Assembly: GCF_009905375.1 (NCBI RefSeq)
Contig: NC_133650.1
Span: 174,725,565-174,789,564, forward strand
Direction of reading: 5' to 3'
Origin: Apium graveolens
Taxonomy: Eukaryota > Streptophyta > Magnoliopsida > Apiales > Apiaceae
DNA length: 64,000 bases
A program made the position numbers and the translations under genes. This document shows, one piece after another, positions 30,369 through 42,900 of the stretch (positions are counted from its first letter, which is position 1; each line of letters opens with the position of its first letter). The notes beneath the pieces were generated by a model. It was not told the origin of the DNA. It saw only the letters and a program-made list of their open reading frames with translations, and did no database searches.

Positions 30369-31499
30369 ATCGATGCTTGTCCTCAAGCATAAACAGACTC
30401 AAAGAACAAGAAATAAAAATGCATGAATGCAACTAAATGAATGCAACGATCCCCATAGAATAACTAAACCAATCAACAAGCAACATCTCAAAAAATGCAG
30501 TTATTCGCATAAAGATCAATCAAACCTTACAAATCAACTTACAAACCAAAGACGTGCGTGTGTGCAAATGCTTACAGATATACCATCGCAACTAGATGAA
30601 TAATCAGGACTCACTACTCATCAAAGCAATCGCAAGGTTATAAATAAAATAAAAACTAGACTCAAAATAACTTATAACACTTCAATTCTTATATTAGTGT
30701 CTTATATGGATTCACGCTTTTATTCATAACACATAAACAACACAAATATGCTTATTTGACCGTGCAATGAGTGAGGTCCACAAAAGAGTTATACAATAGT
30801 ACCCATGTAGCTAGCGTTAGGTTAGCGGATCCCAGACTATAAAAGCCTTAGGTCACTAGGCACAAAGTCCCCTGAGAACTTAATAACTTGAGTACTAAAG
30901 AGCCCACTCGTGATTAATTATACATAACACTTTTTTTTTCTTTTTTTTTCTTTTTTTTTCAAATTTTTGAACGAGTGTGTTTCGCTCCATCTCGCTCAAC
31001 TCTAGACTACTCATATAAAATGAGCTGGCTACTAGTCATTTGACACCTAGCCACAACAACTAGCAATGAAATCCAATTTTCTCCAATTTCTAAATATCCA
31101 TGTTAATTTATTATTAAGAGAATATCCTAAATTCTGAATATAAACAAGCGATTAAACCTCGACAAAAAAAACCATGATCATGATCTAGCACTCAATCAAC
31201 CAATAAGACTTAGTGAAATACAATTTTTTCTAGTATGTAAATCAACTCGACAAGACTTAACATCACTAAATGTGACATCACTACACTAGGATCAATATCA
31301 TAAATCAATCGGAAAAATCATCTAAGGGATCATGTTATTATGCAAATGCATGAAACGATATGAACAAACTATCATAAAAACTACAAAAATAAAAATAAAA
31401 AAACTACTACATGGCAAATTTGCAACTATATGAACTAAACTATCATAAATGTGTAACTATACGCGACTCACACAAAACATATTCCTTAAACTACTAACC
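30369..31499 (-). other. Element E 3' untranslated region
   Basis: AT-rich and without a supported ORF. It contains three exact TTTTTTTTTC decamers at 30931-30960 and, at its env-like end, CCCCAAACTTAAAAC (minus: GTTTTAAGTTTGGGG), the same box that follows the env-like ORF in element D. Confidence 0.55.
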
Positions 31500-32115
31500 C
31501 CAAACTTAAAACTTTCACTGTTCTCAGTGAAGGTAATAGTAAGGAATCAGGCATACCTACTCGGAATCAGGATCCTAACCCCCAACAGGTAGAGTGTCAG
31601 GCATGTCTGGAGGTGGATACACGGAATCCTCACCAAATACTGGCCACTAGATGTCAACACCCGTGGCTCTGAAAGCAGTCCCTAATCCTGGGTGAGATCA
31701 TGTGCAAACTGACTATGGATGTCATGCATCGCATCCATACTCTTCGCTAGACGCCTATACTGCGTCATGCTCATACCAACTCCAAAATCTGCTCCTCCTT
31801 CCTCATGCTCCTGCTACGATGGACCAGCCTCCTCTCCCAACTGAGATCTCCAAGCAGCTCTGCCCGTCTGAGTAGCCCCAGCAGCTGGCCTCCCACCAGG
31901 CAGATGATCAAAAGAATAGCCAAGTCCTCTCAAATCAGGCTTGCCTTCATCCTACTCTGGCATCGTCGAAAAAGTGGTGCTGTTAATCGGAGCACTCAGA
32001 ATCTGGAGCTGCTCGTGTGCTGGCCAATGAAAACCAACTGCCACACACAGCTTCATCATAACGGACGCATAGGGTATAGAACCCGTAGTACTCCCTCACA
32101 AAAATCTCAGAATCC
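31500..32115 (-). pseudogene. Element E env-like ORF, C-terminal remnant
   Basis: The minus strand is homologous to element D's 27890-28434: TGCATGACATCCATAGTC-type sequence near 31715, and the WPA/HEQLQ-like stretch near 32010-32030. It has several stops. At its upstream end it is fused to copia RT sequence of element F. Confidence 0.6.
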
Positions 32116-33608
32116 CTTGTTGATACAAATGAACAATCAACCATACCAAACTTCTTCAATAGATCCTTAACATACTTGGTTTGGCTGATGAAGATTCCAT
32201 CACTTCTTTGACTGACTTGAAGTCCAAGAAAGTAACTTAACTCTCCCATCATACTCATTTCATATTCACTCAGCATGAGTTTTGAGAATCTTTGACATAG
32301 CTTTTCATTACTAGAGCCAAAAATGATATCATCCACATAGATCTGAACTAGGATCATATCACCACCATATTGCTTGTAGAAGATATTCTTATCAATAGTT
32401 CATCTAGTGAATCCATGTTTAATTAGAAAATCTGACATTATGCCATACCATGCTCTAGGTGCTTGCTTTAATCCATAGAGAGCCTTTAGAAGTTGGTAGA
32501 CAAAATCTGGATATTCAGGATCTTCAAAGCCAGGTGGCTATTGCACATAAACTTCTTCTTCTAGCTTACCATTTAAGAATTCACTCTTTACATCCATTTG
32601 ATACACCTTAAATTTTGAGTGTGCAGCAAATGCAAGAACGATTCTTATTGCTTCAATTCTTGCAACTGGAGCAAAAGTTTTATCATAATCAATTCTTTCT
32701 TCCTGTGAGTAGCCTTTTGCAACCAACCTTACTTTGTTTCTTGTTACAATCCCATTTTCATCCATTTTGTTCCTGAACACCCACTTTGTTCCAATGTTCT
32801 TTGGTGCAGGAACCAACTTCCAGACTTTGTTTCTTTCAAACTGATTTAGCTCCTCTTGCATAGCAGATATCCAATCAGGATCAAGTAGAGCTTCCTCAGT
32901 TTTCTTATGCTCAACTTGTGATAAAAAGCATGCATGTAGACATTCATTATCAGTTGCACTTCTAGTCCTCACTCCAGCATTTGGATCACCAATAATTGCT
33001 TCTCTTGTGTGACTCATATCCCATTTCCTGGTGTGACTTTGTTGACTAGAATTTTTTGTATTTTCTTCACCATTGGCATGACTTGCAGAACTTTCTCCTC
33101 TTTCTCCCGCTGAGTTTGTGCTATCAAATTCAGGTGTTTTAAATGAGCTTCCATTCTCATGATTCACTTGTTCAGTTGACTCTTCATTCATTTTATTGCT
33201 TGTGTTGACTTCAGCTTCACCTGCAAATTTAAGGGTATCAGCTTCATTATCATCAAGGCATTCCAAGCCTGAATATTTGTCATCATCAAAAGTGACATCT
33301 ATGCTTTCTATAATTTTCTTTTGTTCAAGCACATAGACTTTGTAGGCAGTTTTCTCCAATGAATATCCCAGGAAAATTGCTTCAAAAACCTTAGAGTCAA
33401 ATTTTCCTACATATTTAGAGTTGTCTTTTAGAACATAACACTTGCTTCCAAATACATGAAGATGCTTCAAAGTAGACTTCCTTTTAGATAAAATTGAGTA
33501 GGGTGATTTGTCAAGATTCCTGTTAATGAGATATCTGTTTTGAGTATAGCATGCATTGTTGACAGCTTCTTCCCAAAAACTTGTTGGTAGTTTGGCATCT
33601 TGCAGCAT
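32116..33608 (-). pseudogene. Element F reverse transcriptase (truncated) and integrase C-terminus
   Basis: 32538-33608 shows [21 protein letters not shown] (integrase tail), [11 protein letters not shown], an acidic linker, [33 protein letters not shown] and [16 protein letters not shown]. Then 32116-32357 has the catalytic [10 protein letters not shown] box, MSMMGELSYFLGLQV and KYVKDLLKKFGM. A stop near 32536 and one near 32400 interrupt it. The RT ends at DCSF, just before the RNase H, where Athila sequence takes over, so the 375-nt ORF at 31983-32357 is a chimera of two elements. Confidence 0.85.
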
Positions 33609-34262
33609 TGTTCTAGCGGCCTCTACTAGTGTTCTGTTCTTTCTCTCAACTACCCCATTTCGCTGAGGTGTTCTAGCAGCTGAGAATTCTTAAAAAATAC
33701 CCTTTTCTTTGCAGAATTTAGTTAAAGTTGCTTTTCTGAATTATGTACCATTTTCACTCCTCAACCACTTCACACAATTCTGATCTTGATCCTGCTTCTC
33801 AATCTTCTTGATATGTTCAATTATGATGTGTGGAGTTTCATCCTTCAAATGCATGAATTCTACCCATGTGTATCTTGAGTAGTCATCCACCATCACAAGT
33901 GCATATTTCTTTCTTGAAATTGATAAGACATTAATTAGTCCAAATAAGTCCATATTGATAAGATACAAATGTGCACTTATGGAATTCACAGTTTTACTCT
34001 TGTGACTTAACTTCTTCATTTTTTCTTTTTGACAAGCCTCACAAACTTCATTTTGAGCAAACTCCATATTTGGCATGTCTCTCACTAACTCCTTTTTAAC
34101 CAGGGTGTTGGTTGCCTTGTAATTCAGGTGAGGGAGCTTTTTGTGCCATAGCTTGCTTTGCTCTATAGATATCTTGGTGTAGAAGCAGCCGATTCCTTCC
34201 TTATTTGTTGAGTGTAAATATGCAACAAACAGGCTTCCCTTTCTTACTCCTTTCAGAGCCAC
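33609..34262 (-). pseudogene. Element F integrase
   Basis: The zinc finger is readable as HKKLPHLNYKATNTLVKK with CEACQKEK, and the catalytic core as MDLFGLINVLSISRKKYALVMVDDYSRYTW and WLRSENGT. The frame is open at 33741-34262 and stops near 33740 and near 33690. Order and motifs are those of copia integrases, which insert the element DNA. Confidence 0.85.
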
Positions 34263-34295
34263 TTCACTAGTCTTTTTGCTGATGATTAAGCATTC

Positions 34296-34559
34296 TCATT
34301 TGTCAAATGAAACATTGAATCCTCTATCTGTGAATTGATTGACACTTAGGAGATTCACTTTTAAAATAGCTACCAATGTTACATCTTCAATTACAACATT
34401 TCTAGAAATTAACTTGCCATATCCCATTGTGAAACCTTTGATGTTGTCTCCAAAAGTCACTAATGGACAAGCCTTCTCCTCAAACTGTGATAGCAGGGCC
34501 TTATCACCTGTCATATGTCTTGAGCATCCACTGTCTATGATCCATATGACTCTCTTCAT
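34296..34559 (-). pseudogene. Element F protease
   Basis: WIIDSGCSRHMTGDK is the copia protease active site with its Asp intact, followed by LVTFGDNIKGFTMGYGK and LLSVNQFTDRGFNV. It is in frame with the integrase, separated by a stop near 34295. Confidence 0.85.
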
Positions 34560-34581
34560 TTTTCCCTATACACAATGATGA

Positions 34582-36451
34582 TTAAGTGTGTTTAGCTACC
34601 CAAGCAGTGTTGGGTACTTTCTTCTTGCTGACAGAATTTGCAGAATTAGAATGTGTTGATTCAGAAGGAACAGTGTGAACAAATTGTTTTGCATTTTCCT
34701 TTTTGTCTGTAGATTCAAAATTAAAATATTTCAAATATACTCTCAATTTATGACAACTTATCATAACTTTCATGTTACAAGGTATGTAGTCAAATTTGTC
34801 ACAAAAGGAGTAACGTCTTCTGCATTTGCTTCATTGTACTTGCAGGCTCCTACTTTTGGCTTGCTAGCATCCTTTTTACAAAGGTGAGTTAGATGATTTA
34901 TTGAGCCATATTTCTGACATTGCTTTCTAGGGGAATCTGCAATAAATACAAAGTTGTAGCTCTTGTTTACTCTTATCTTGCCATTCATGTTTTTTTCTTC
35001 CTTTCTGTATTCTCAGTCTTGACTTCCTTGACAGGTGCCTTAGGAACTTGGTTGACCATGGGCTTCTTCTTTCTTTCAGTAGCAGGAGTGGTTTCTTTAT
35101 TTTTCATTTCTTTATATTCATCTGCAAGTTCTTACTAGATGACCAACTCCTCTTCAGTGAAAACTACTTCACATGCCTTGAACAATGGTGAATTGACCTT
35201 TCTCAGCATAGTTGGGACATTTTCATTTTCATTTGTTTTTCCCTTGTCACCTTCATTCTTCTTGTTGATGTTCAAGGCATCATAGTCAAGGCCAATAGCT
35301 ATATTAGCACATGGATTATTCTTCTCATGGTACCGATCAACTAACTGAGAAGCATTCCTGAAAGATTTCAACTTCACTTCATTCTTCTCTATCTTTTCGC
35401 TTAGCATAGCTTCTATTTCACTAGCACACTTCAGCTTGTTCTTTAGATATTCATTTTCGTGCTTGACAGTTTTAAGCTCAACAAGCTGCAGTTCTAAATT
35501 TTATTTCTCAATATCAAGCTCCTCATTTTTCTTTGACAGTTTACTCACTTCCTCAGCAGTTGGCACCATGCTTGTGTGTATATGAAACATCTTTACACTC
35601 ATCTTTTCAATAGTCACCTTATATTGACTAGAATTTAAATCAATAGTGATTAGACTTGGTACCTCTGATTTTGAAGTGGATGATTCTCCATTCTCAAGAG
35701 CCATTAATGCACAGTTTCCAACTTCTTCATCCTCATCATCATTATCAGTATCATCCCAACTTTTGCCTTCTGCAATATAAGCTTTTCCAAACTATTTCTT
35801 TAAGAGAGCTTCATACTTTGCCTCCAACTCTAAATATGCCTTGTTCTTTTTCACCTTCTTGGGCTTTCTGCATTCAGTAGAAAATCATCACAGTTGAAAC
35901 ACTTTATCTTTGATCTTTCCACAGATCCAGTTTTATAGCCACCTTTGCTAGATGAGTTATACTGAGCTTTTGGTTTCCAATTGTTGTTGTTGGAAGAATG
36001 TCCCTTGTTCTTGAAAAATCATGGTCACTCTTATGTTGGAAAATTTCCTAGCCAGGTAAACTATGGATTGGTCCATTTCATTAGTTCATCCAAGGTGTAT
36101 TATTCATTTTCCTCCAGTTCCAAAACAACTTTGCTTTTGAGATCCTTTGTTCTTTTGTTCCACATCTTGAATAACTGGAAATTAATCATCTTGCTCATCT
36201 TCACTTTCTTCACTGTCATGTATAACCAAGGCACCGGAACCATCAACCACATGTCCATGGTTTGCCTTTAATGACTTTCTTTGCAGCACCTCAAGTTCAT
36301 AAGTTTTTAAGATTCCATACGCAACTTCCAGTGTCATTCTTCATCGATCCCTTCCTTCTCTAATGGCTGATATCTTCTGTTTAAGATGGTCTGAAAGAGC
36401 TAGCAAGAACTTCAGGTTAACCTCCTCAGCTTCATAATATTTATCATGTAT
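34582..36451 (-). pseudogene. Element F gag, with zinc knuckle, fragmented
   Basis: 34770-34988 holds a knuckle CQKYGSINHLTHLC. 35135-35407 contains SFRNASQLVDRYHEKNNPCANIAIGLDYD, and 35501-35704 the coiled start of the same region. Further upstream to 36451 the sequence is gag-like but broken, ending near AACCTCCTCAGCTTCATAATA. Several frameshifts; the C-terminal linker to the protease is damaged as well. Confidence 0.7.
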
Positions 36452-36947
36452 ATAACATCCTAAATCCAAGGTCAGGATTGGGTGTCACTAAACAATCTTT
36501 ATATAATATAAAATAATATACAGATGACCCCTCAATTCCGGATCGTTTACAGATTATGGTATTAAACAAGAATCTAACCTTCTAAAATTTATATCGACTA
36601 TATATAATTTTCTTACCTCTTTACTGACTTCCCCGTCTTAATTACTCTGACATCTCCAACTTCTCGCAGCTGGGATTTCTCCAACTTTGTTATCTATTAA
36701 GAGCTATTCGCTTTAATCCACATTCGAAACTGAAAGAAATAAGAATTTACAAAGCAAGAGTGAGCCAAAAATGCCCAAATAGTATCATTATAGGTTTCCA
36801 TAAATTATATCAAAGAAACTTCTGGAAATAATTTTTAAATGGCTTAAAAAACATCTTTATTTATTTGAAACAGTTGAGCGAATAAAACATCGACCCTCAT
36901 TGACCTTTAATCATAAATCACATTTCTCCAAGAAGAACATCACACAG
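36452..36947 (-). repeat. Element G: fragment of a minus-oriented long LTR (3' end)
   Basis: Its left edge TATAACATCCTAAATCC and following GGTCAGGATTGGGTGTCACTAA align with the TGTAACGGCCTCAACCCCGGG...GACGTCACTAA edge of solo LTR K. GCAAGAGTGAGC near 36755 also matches K. It is a more diverged family member, cut by LTR H. Confidence 0.55.
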
Positions 36948-39356
36948 TATAACGACTCGTATACTTTAATATTATTTAAAAGTGTAATTATTAAATGATT
37001 AATTAAATAAAATATGTGTATTAGTTTCGACCGCTAGGTGTTGTTTTATTATTATCTGTGTGTGATTTTTGGTGCATAGGGTTGTTCGCGTAACTAATTA
37101 TTGAGCTGTATTATTTTTGTTTTACTTCTAAAAGTGGTATTATGGCAGATTTATTTTCATAAATATTTAGATGGTCTCCAAAATTGTTTTTATGGTTTTA
37201 TAATTACAATAATTATTTTTGGGATTTCATAAAATTTGGAAATCAATATTTCATCAATTATTTAGCCCTGTATGATTTTCTGATTTCATTTATTGGTAAA
37301 ATCCGTATTTAATTCCGGAATTCTTCAAAAATTATGAAACTCATATTTATATAAGTTTGGAATATTTTGAGAATTTTATAATTATTTTGGGAATTTTTGG
37401 GATTAATTTCACCTGCGCGTTGTTTCGTTTTATTGATGAAAGCGGGTATAAAGTATGTTTCAGAAATTGTTTTAAAATTACAAAATTTACGTTTTTATTT
37501 ACTTCGGGATATTTATAACATTTTAAGATTATTTTCGTGATTTTCTGAATTTGTTTTAAGTGCAGCTCGGTTCTTTAATTGTAAAATGCGGGTTTGAGTT
37601 GTGTTTTAAAATTTCTTTCAAAAGTACAGAAATTTTATTTTTTATTAGTTTTAGGATTTTTAGAAAATTTTAAGACTATTTTGATAATTTTGCGAGTTTA
37701 TTGCTTGTGCAACGTGGTTCGTTAAAACCCAAAGTGCGGGTCAATACTGGGTAGAAAATGGATGCGTGTCCAGAATTAGATATGTGTCATCTTCTCAGGA
37801 GTTCATTCTACACGTGTGGTGTTGTTAGTGTTGGGTTTAGAAATAAAAAAAATAATAAATAAATATTAAGAACAAATATATGCTCAACATCGTCCATGTA
37901 CTCCATATTATCTCTCGATCGAACCTCTCTCGATCTCCTCTCCTCCCCTGTACTACTCTCCTCCCCCCCCCGCTTCTTCTCCCCCTTTCTTCCAGTCGGC
38001 GCCATCTCCATCTATTCCGGTAAGTCGCCGATTCCGGTGAACTCCCCGCCGCCCCGGTTCTGTTTTTTCCTGCAGCTTAGTCTCGATTTATCAGTTATAT
38101 ATATATACACACACCCATACGTGTGTGTGTATGTAAGTATCATTGATTAATTTTTTGTGTGGTCTGCAGCCTTGTGTTTCTATTTCTCCGGCGATTATTC
38201 GCCGCTGCCCTGTTGCTCAGTTGTTCGGTGTTCGTGAATATAATTTGTATAATCTGCAGTTTCTGATTCGCGGTTATTATTTCAGATTATTGATGATTGT
38301 TTATTTGATTATTTTCTAAAATTCCGTAATGAATATTCTATATATTTACTCAGACTATTTTGGTAAATATTTCGAATGAACCCTTATGATTATTCGGATT
38401 TTATTCTTTTTGAGAAGTTACTAATTAATTATCGGTGGGACTCGTTAGGAAACCCGAATTTTGTCGGGCACCAATGAGTTTTGCCGCCGTCGGCAATGAG
38501 CTTTGGTGAGCCGACGGTGGACTGTGATGACGCGATTATGAGTCCTAAAATAATATAAAAAAATAAAATTAGTGATATATTTTTATTCTGGATCGAATTA
38601 GTTAATTAGTAAGTATTGTATCGGTGATTGGGAATTTTGGATTGGATTAGTGATTTATTGTAGTTGTTATTGTTGTGAACTTTGTGGTTGTGATGTCGAT
38701 TTATGTCTCAACGGATAGTCCGATAAATAAAGGAGACGCTGTCCGATTTTCGGGAAATCGAACTATGGAAATACGGGAGCGTATCCGGTGATTATCGGGA
38801 CGTCGAGCGACTATATAAATACATACATATTTTATACGAAACTTGATTGTACAATATGATGAAATATTTTGCCAAAACCAATAACCCTAATTTCGTAAAG
38901 TGACGAGTATATGTGTTATCTGAAAATGAACACCGAACCGATTCTCGAGAACGTAAACCCTAATTGTTGCGTGTATTATAATAATATATATAATATATAA
39001 TTACGAGTTGGGAATCGTTATCGTCTGGGTAGGTTTGTTAGCGAGGATATGTCAAGCATACCTAGATGTCTAATATAGAATCGTTCGACCCTGTAGGTGT
39101 TAGTCGAATGACTCGAGGAGTGGTGTTGGACTAAAGATAATCTAGTGATCAGTCGACGAGCTCAGCAGATTCCATGCGAAGGACCTGAGTGTCAAAGTTG
39201 GATCCAGGATAGTCTGCTAGTAAGGCGATAAAGCCGAGCGTCCAAGTCAGTCCAAGGTCAATTGGTATTAGTTATAAAGCTCTGTAAGGCAAGTACCCCT
39301 GACCATTCTTTTATAGTTCAGTATATATGAATAGCTGTTGTTTTATTCTCGTAATG
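36948..39356 (+). repeat. Element H: long LTR, first part, plus strand
   Basis: Begins TATAACGACTCGTATAC at 36948, the same start as solo LTR K read on its own strand. It contains the GC-rich patch near 38010-38060 (CGGTAAGTCGCCGATTCCGG), a TA/TG microsatellite at 38096-38133 and the CCGCCGTCGGCAATGAG block near 38480. Element I interrupts it at TAATG. Small ORFs (37808-38011, 37896-38150) show no domain. Confidence 0.75.
39352..39356. repeat. Target site duplication of element I, left copy (TAATG)
   Basis: TAATG precedes the LTR start TGATAGGG and is repeated at 49955-49959. Confidence 0.95.
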
Positions 39357-39925
39357 TGATAGGGATAAATAAATTATGATTGTATAATTAAATACTGCAT
39401 TAATTGTACAAGCTGTGGGCTGCTAGGCCCAATAAAAAGATATATGAAACTCAGACCAGAAAGGTTAAGCCTGATGGACCAGATCAGGCCTGATGGAATA
39501 AAAAAGGCCCAAAAGCCCTAATTATTAATTAATTTCGTAATTAATTAATAAGGAAAAAATCAGCTATTGAGAAGAGTCCCGATAAGGATATAAATCCTTA
39601 TAGATTAGCCTCAAGGGGACCTAAAAGGATAAGGAATCAGCTTCCTACTTCCTAGGACTCCTAAGTCTATCCTAATTCAGAGGCTTGTCCACCAAGTCTC
39701 CTATACCAAGTCCAATTCAAGGACTCCCACATCTATATAAGGGGCCTCACCCCACAAATCAGAACTACGTTTTTTGGCTTGATTCTCTAATTCACAAGAG
39801 ATACGTAGGCATCTCGTAAAGGCAGATTGAGTCACGAAACACGAGAGCAGCCATTAAAGGCCTTGAGCTCCCGAATCTTAGTATTAAATACAGCAAGTAA
39901 TAACCTTGATTTCTTATCCATAACA
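39357..39925 (+). repeat. Element I 5' LTR (569 bp)
   Basis: TGATAGGGATAAATAAATTATG to TATCCATAACA. The R/U5 half is nearly the same as in element B, but the first ~100 bp of U3 differ, with an extra GTATAATTAAATACTGCATT block. Confidence 0.96.
39734..39742 (+). promoter_or_regulatory. Element I LTR TATA box
   Basis: TATATAAGG, same place and context as in element B. Confidence 0.7.
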
Positions 39926-39927
39926 TT

Positions 39928-39945
39928 TGGCGCCGTCTGTGGGAA
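39928..39945 (+). promoter_or_regulatory. Element I primer binding site
   Basis: TGGCGCCGTCTGTGGGAA, identical to element B, two bases after the LTR end. Confidence 0.85.
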
Positions 39946-39961
39946 ACTCGGAACAACAACC

Positions 39962-42900
39962 ATGGCGAGAACACGGAGAACAACCAGCACTCTGGAGGAG
40001 GGAACACCATCAGGGACAACCCAGGTGATTTCATCAACCGTGGAGGTTCCTCCCCATTCAACTTATGCATCTACTCAGGGGGAAGCCCAGACAGGGGCAA
40101 CTCATCCTCAGCCACAAGGGACAACTCCCCCGACTATTCAAGGTACGAATCCTCAAGTCCAACAAATACATATACCTGTGAATTCTCGACCCGTCGGGTA
40201 TGAATATTCAACTATTGTTACTACTAACCCCCCTTATGGGATGCCCCTACACCCTGAGGTTGGAGGAAGCGGATATGCTGGGCGAAGCGAAGCACGAGGG
40301 CGGTCGCCCCCCTATATACGAGGTTTGGATCCTATCCCTGAGGATCGGGAATTTTCTGGTCCATACACTGAGAGAGACTCCGAATCTTCGGATGATGAAG
40401 TGGCCCCGAGAAGGAGGCGTCCTGGAAAAGAGCCAATGGCCGATGGAAGGCAACGCCCCCAAAGCACCCCAGGGGCGAATCCCCAAGAAGTGCAGGAAAA
40501 GATCAGGGCTCATGAGGCTGAAATCCAAAGGCTGAGGCGTGATTTGGAAGCTCACCAAGCCACCAGACCCCACATGCCTCCTAGGGGGAGAAATCCTCCT
40601 CCTATCATAGACCTGGATGGTCCGGTAAGAAGAAGGGCTGCTGTCCCAAGAACTGATCCAAGCAATCTCCTTCCCCTTGGAGATCCTGATGATCCAACTC
40701 CACCCTTCACAGAAGAGATAATGAATGCCCATATCTCAAGGAAATTCAAGATGCCCACTATCAAAACCTATGATGGCATGGGAGACCCCGCTAATCATGT
40801 TAGGACATTCTCTAATGCACTGCTGCTGCAACCCGTGAATGATGCTATAAAATGTCGGGCCTTCCCTCAAACCCTGTCGGGTATGGCTCAAAGATGGTAC
40901 AGTCGCCTACCCCCAAATTCTATTGGATCATTCAGAGAACTAAGTCAGGCTTTTATTAAGCAATTCATCAGTGGAAGAGTCCATGAGAAAAGTTCAGCAT
41001 CTCTTATGAGTCTTGTGCAGGGAGCTAAGGAATCCTTAAGAGATTACCTGAATCGTTTTACAAAGGAGGCTTTAAAAGTCCCAGATCTTGATGATAAGGT
41101 AGCCATGATAGCATTGCAACAAGGAACTAGGGATGAGTTTTTCAAGATGTCTTTGGCCAAACGACCCCCTGAGAGCATGTTGCAGCTCCAAGAGAGGGCA
41201 GGGAAGTATATCAAGGTTGAAGAAAGTATGAGGAAGATCGTAGTAAGTAATGAGCCCACTGGAGGCAAGAAACGAAAAACTGATTTGGAGTATATCGCTA
41301 AGGACAAATATCCTAGAACCGAACAAAACCCTGATTCAACCCCCAAGAAGGGAGGACCTGGGCAAAAGTTCACTGAATACGCTAAGCTGAATGCTCCCAG
41401 AAGTCAGATTTTGATGGAGATTGAGAAAGACAGAGATATTCGCTGGCCTAAGCCCTTGAAGGCTGATCCCGCCAAGCTAGATAGGGGCAAGTATTGCAGG
41501 TTTCACAAAGATGTTGGCCATGACACCGATGAGTGTAGGCAATTGAAAGATGAAATTGAGTTTTTGATTCGAAAAGGAAGATTGAATAAGTATACTGGAG
41601 ATGGAGGGGACATAAATAATAATGGAAGGAAGAACTTTGAAGATCGTAGGAGGGACCAAGACGATCAGGGGCGAAACCCCCAGCCTAGAGGACCAGTTAT
41701 AAACACCATTTATGGAGGGCCGAGACCTCGAGGGCCTGTGATAAACACGATCTTTGGAGGTCCAACTGCTGCTGGATTGTCCAAAAATTCCAGAAAGGCA
41801 TATACTAGAGAGGTTATGCATATTGTTGGAGAAGCCCCGAAGAGGGCCAGGACAGAAGTAACGTTGGCTTTTGATGATTCCGACCTAGAGGGTGTGAAGT
41901 TTCCCCATGACGACCCGCTGGTCATAACACCAATAATAGGAAATAGCCCGGTTAAGAGGGTCCTTGTGGATAATGGTGCTTCTGTGGATATCTTGCTCCA
42001 CGACACCTTTCTAAGGATGGGGTATAACGACTCCCAGTTAACACCAACCGACATGCCGATATATGGATTTGCTGGAGTAGAATGTCCTGTGGAAGGGATA
42101 ATCAAGTTGCCAACCACCATAGGTACGGAGCCAAGGCAAGCAACGCAGATGCTGGATTTCGTAGTGGTAAAGGCTAGTTCAACTTATAATGCTATCATGG
42201 GGAGAACAGGGATACATGCCTTCAAGGCAGTCCCCTCTTCCTACCATTCAGTCATGAAGTTTCCCACCCGAAACGGGATTGGAGAAGAGAGAGGAGATCA
42301 AAAAATGGCTAGAAGCTGTTATGTGGCCTCTTTGAGGGCAGATGGAGTCGGGGGGCAGGTTCTTCCTATTGAAGATATGGATGTTCGAGAAAATGATGAG
42401 AATAGAGGAAGGCCAGCAGAAGAATTGGTTTCGGTTCCTTTAGATCCCAAGAATCCTGAGAGGATGACTTTCATTGGAGCCACATTAGAGGAGCCCCTTA
42501 GAGGGAAGTTAGTGAAATTTTTGCAAGAAAATAGTGATGTGTTTGCATGGTCAGCAGCTGATATGCCAGGCATAGACCCGGAGTTAATTACTCACAAGCT
42601 AAACGTGGATCCAAGTCGGAAGACAGTGAAACAAAAGAAAAGAAATTTTGCCCCGGAAAGACAAGAGGCTATAAAGCAGGAAGTGGAAAAGCTCTTAGAG
42701 GCTGGTTTCATTGAGGAGATTCAATTTCCGGAGTGGTTAGCAAACCCTGTAATGGTGAAGAAGGCTAATGGAAAGTGGAGGATGTGTATAGACTTCACCG
42801 ATCTGAATGATGCATGCCCCAAAGACTGTTTTCCGCTGCCTAGAATTGATACTTTGATTGATGCCACCGCTGGACATGAGATGCTGAGTTTCATGGATGG

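Larger units (their letters stand above)
28895..32115 (-). mobile_element. Element E: Athila-like Ty3/gypsy, 3' part, minus strand
   Basis: From right to left: the end of an env-like ORF, a 1.1 kb 3' UTR, a polypurine tract and a 3' LTR. It faces element D tail to tail. The upstream part (gag-pol) is absent, because copia element F begins at ~32116. Confidence 0.75.
32116..36451 (-). mobile_element. Element F: SIRE-like copia fragment (gag to RT)
   Basis: The minus strand carries gag, zinc knuckle, protease, integrase and RT in the copia order (integrase before RT). No LTR is present at either end: the RT end joins Athila sequence at ~32116 and the gag end joins LTR fragment G at 36452. Closest in style to element J. 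Confidence 0.8.

Noticed and set aside
37808..38150. ORFs in the GC-rich part of LTR H, considered as a captured host exon
   Set aside because: The same block with changes recurs in solo LTR K and is part of the LTR; the frames are not conserved.
39792..40070. Minus ORFs overlapping the LTR ends at 39792-40070 and 49821-50048 with the same C-terminus
   Set aside because: The shared peptide is only the reverse frame of the two identical LTR ends.
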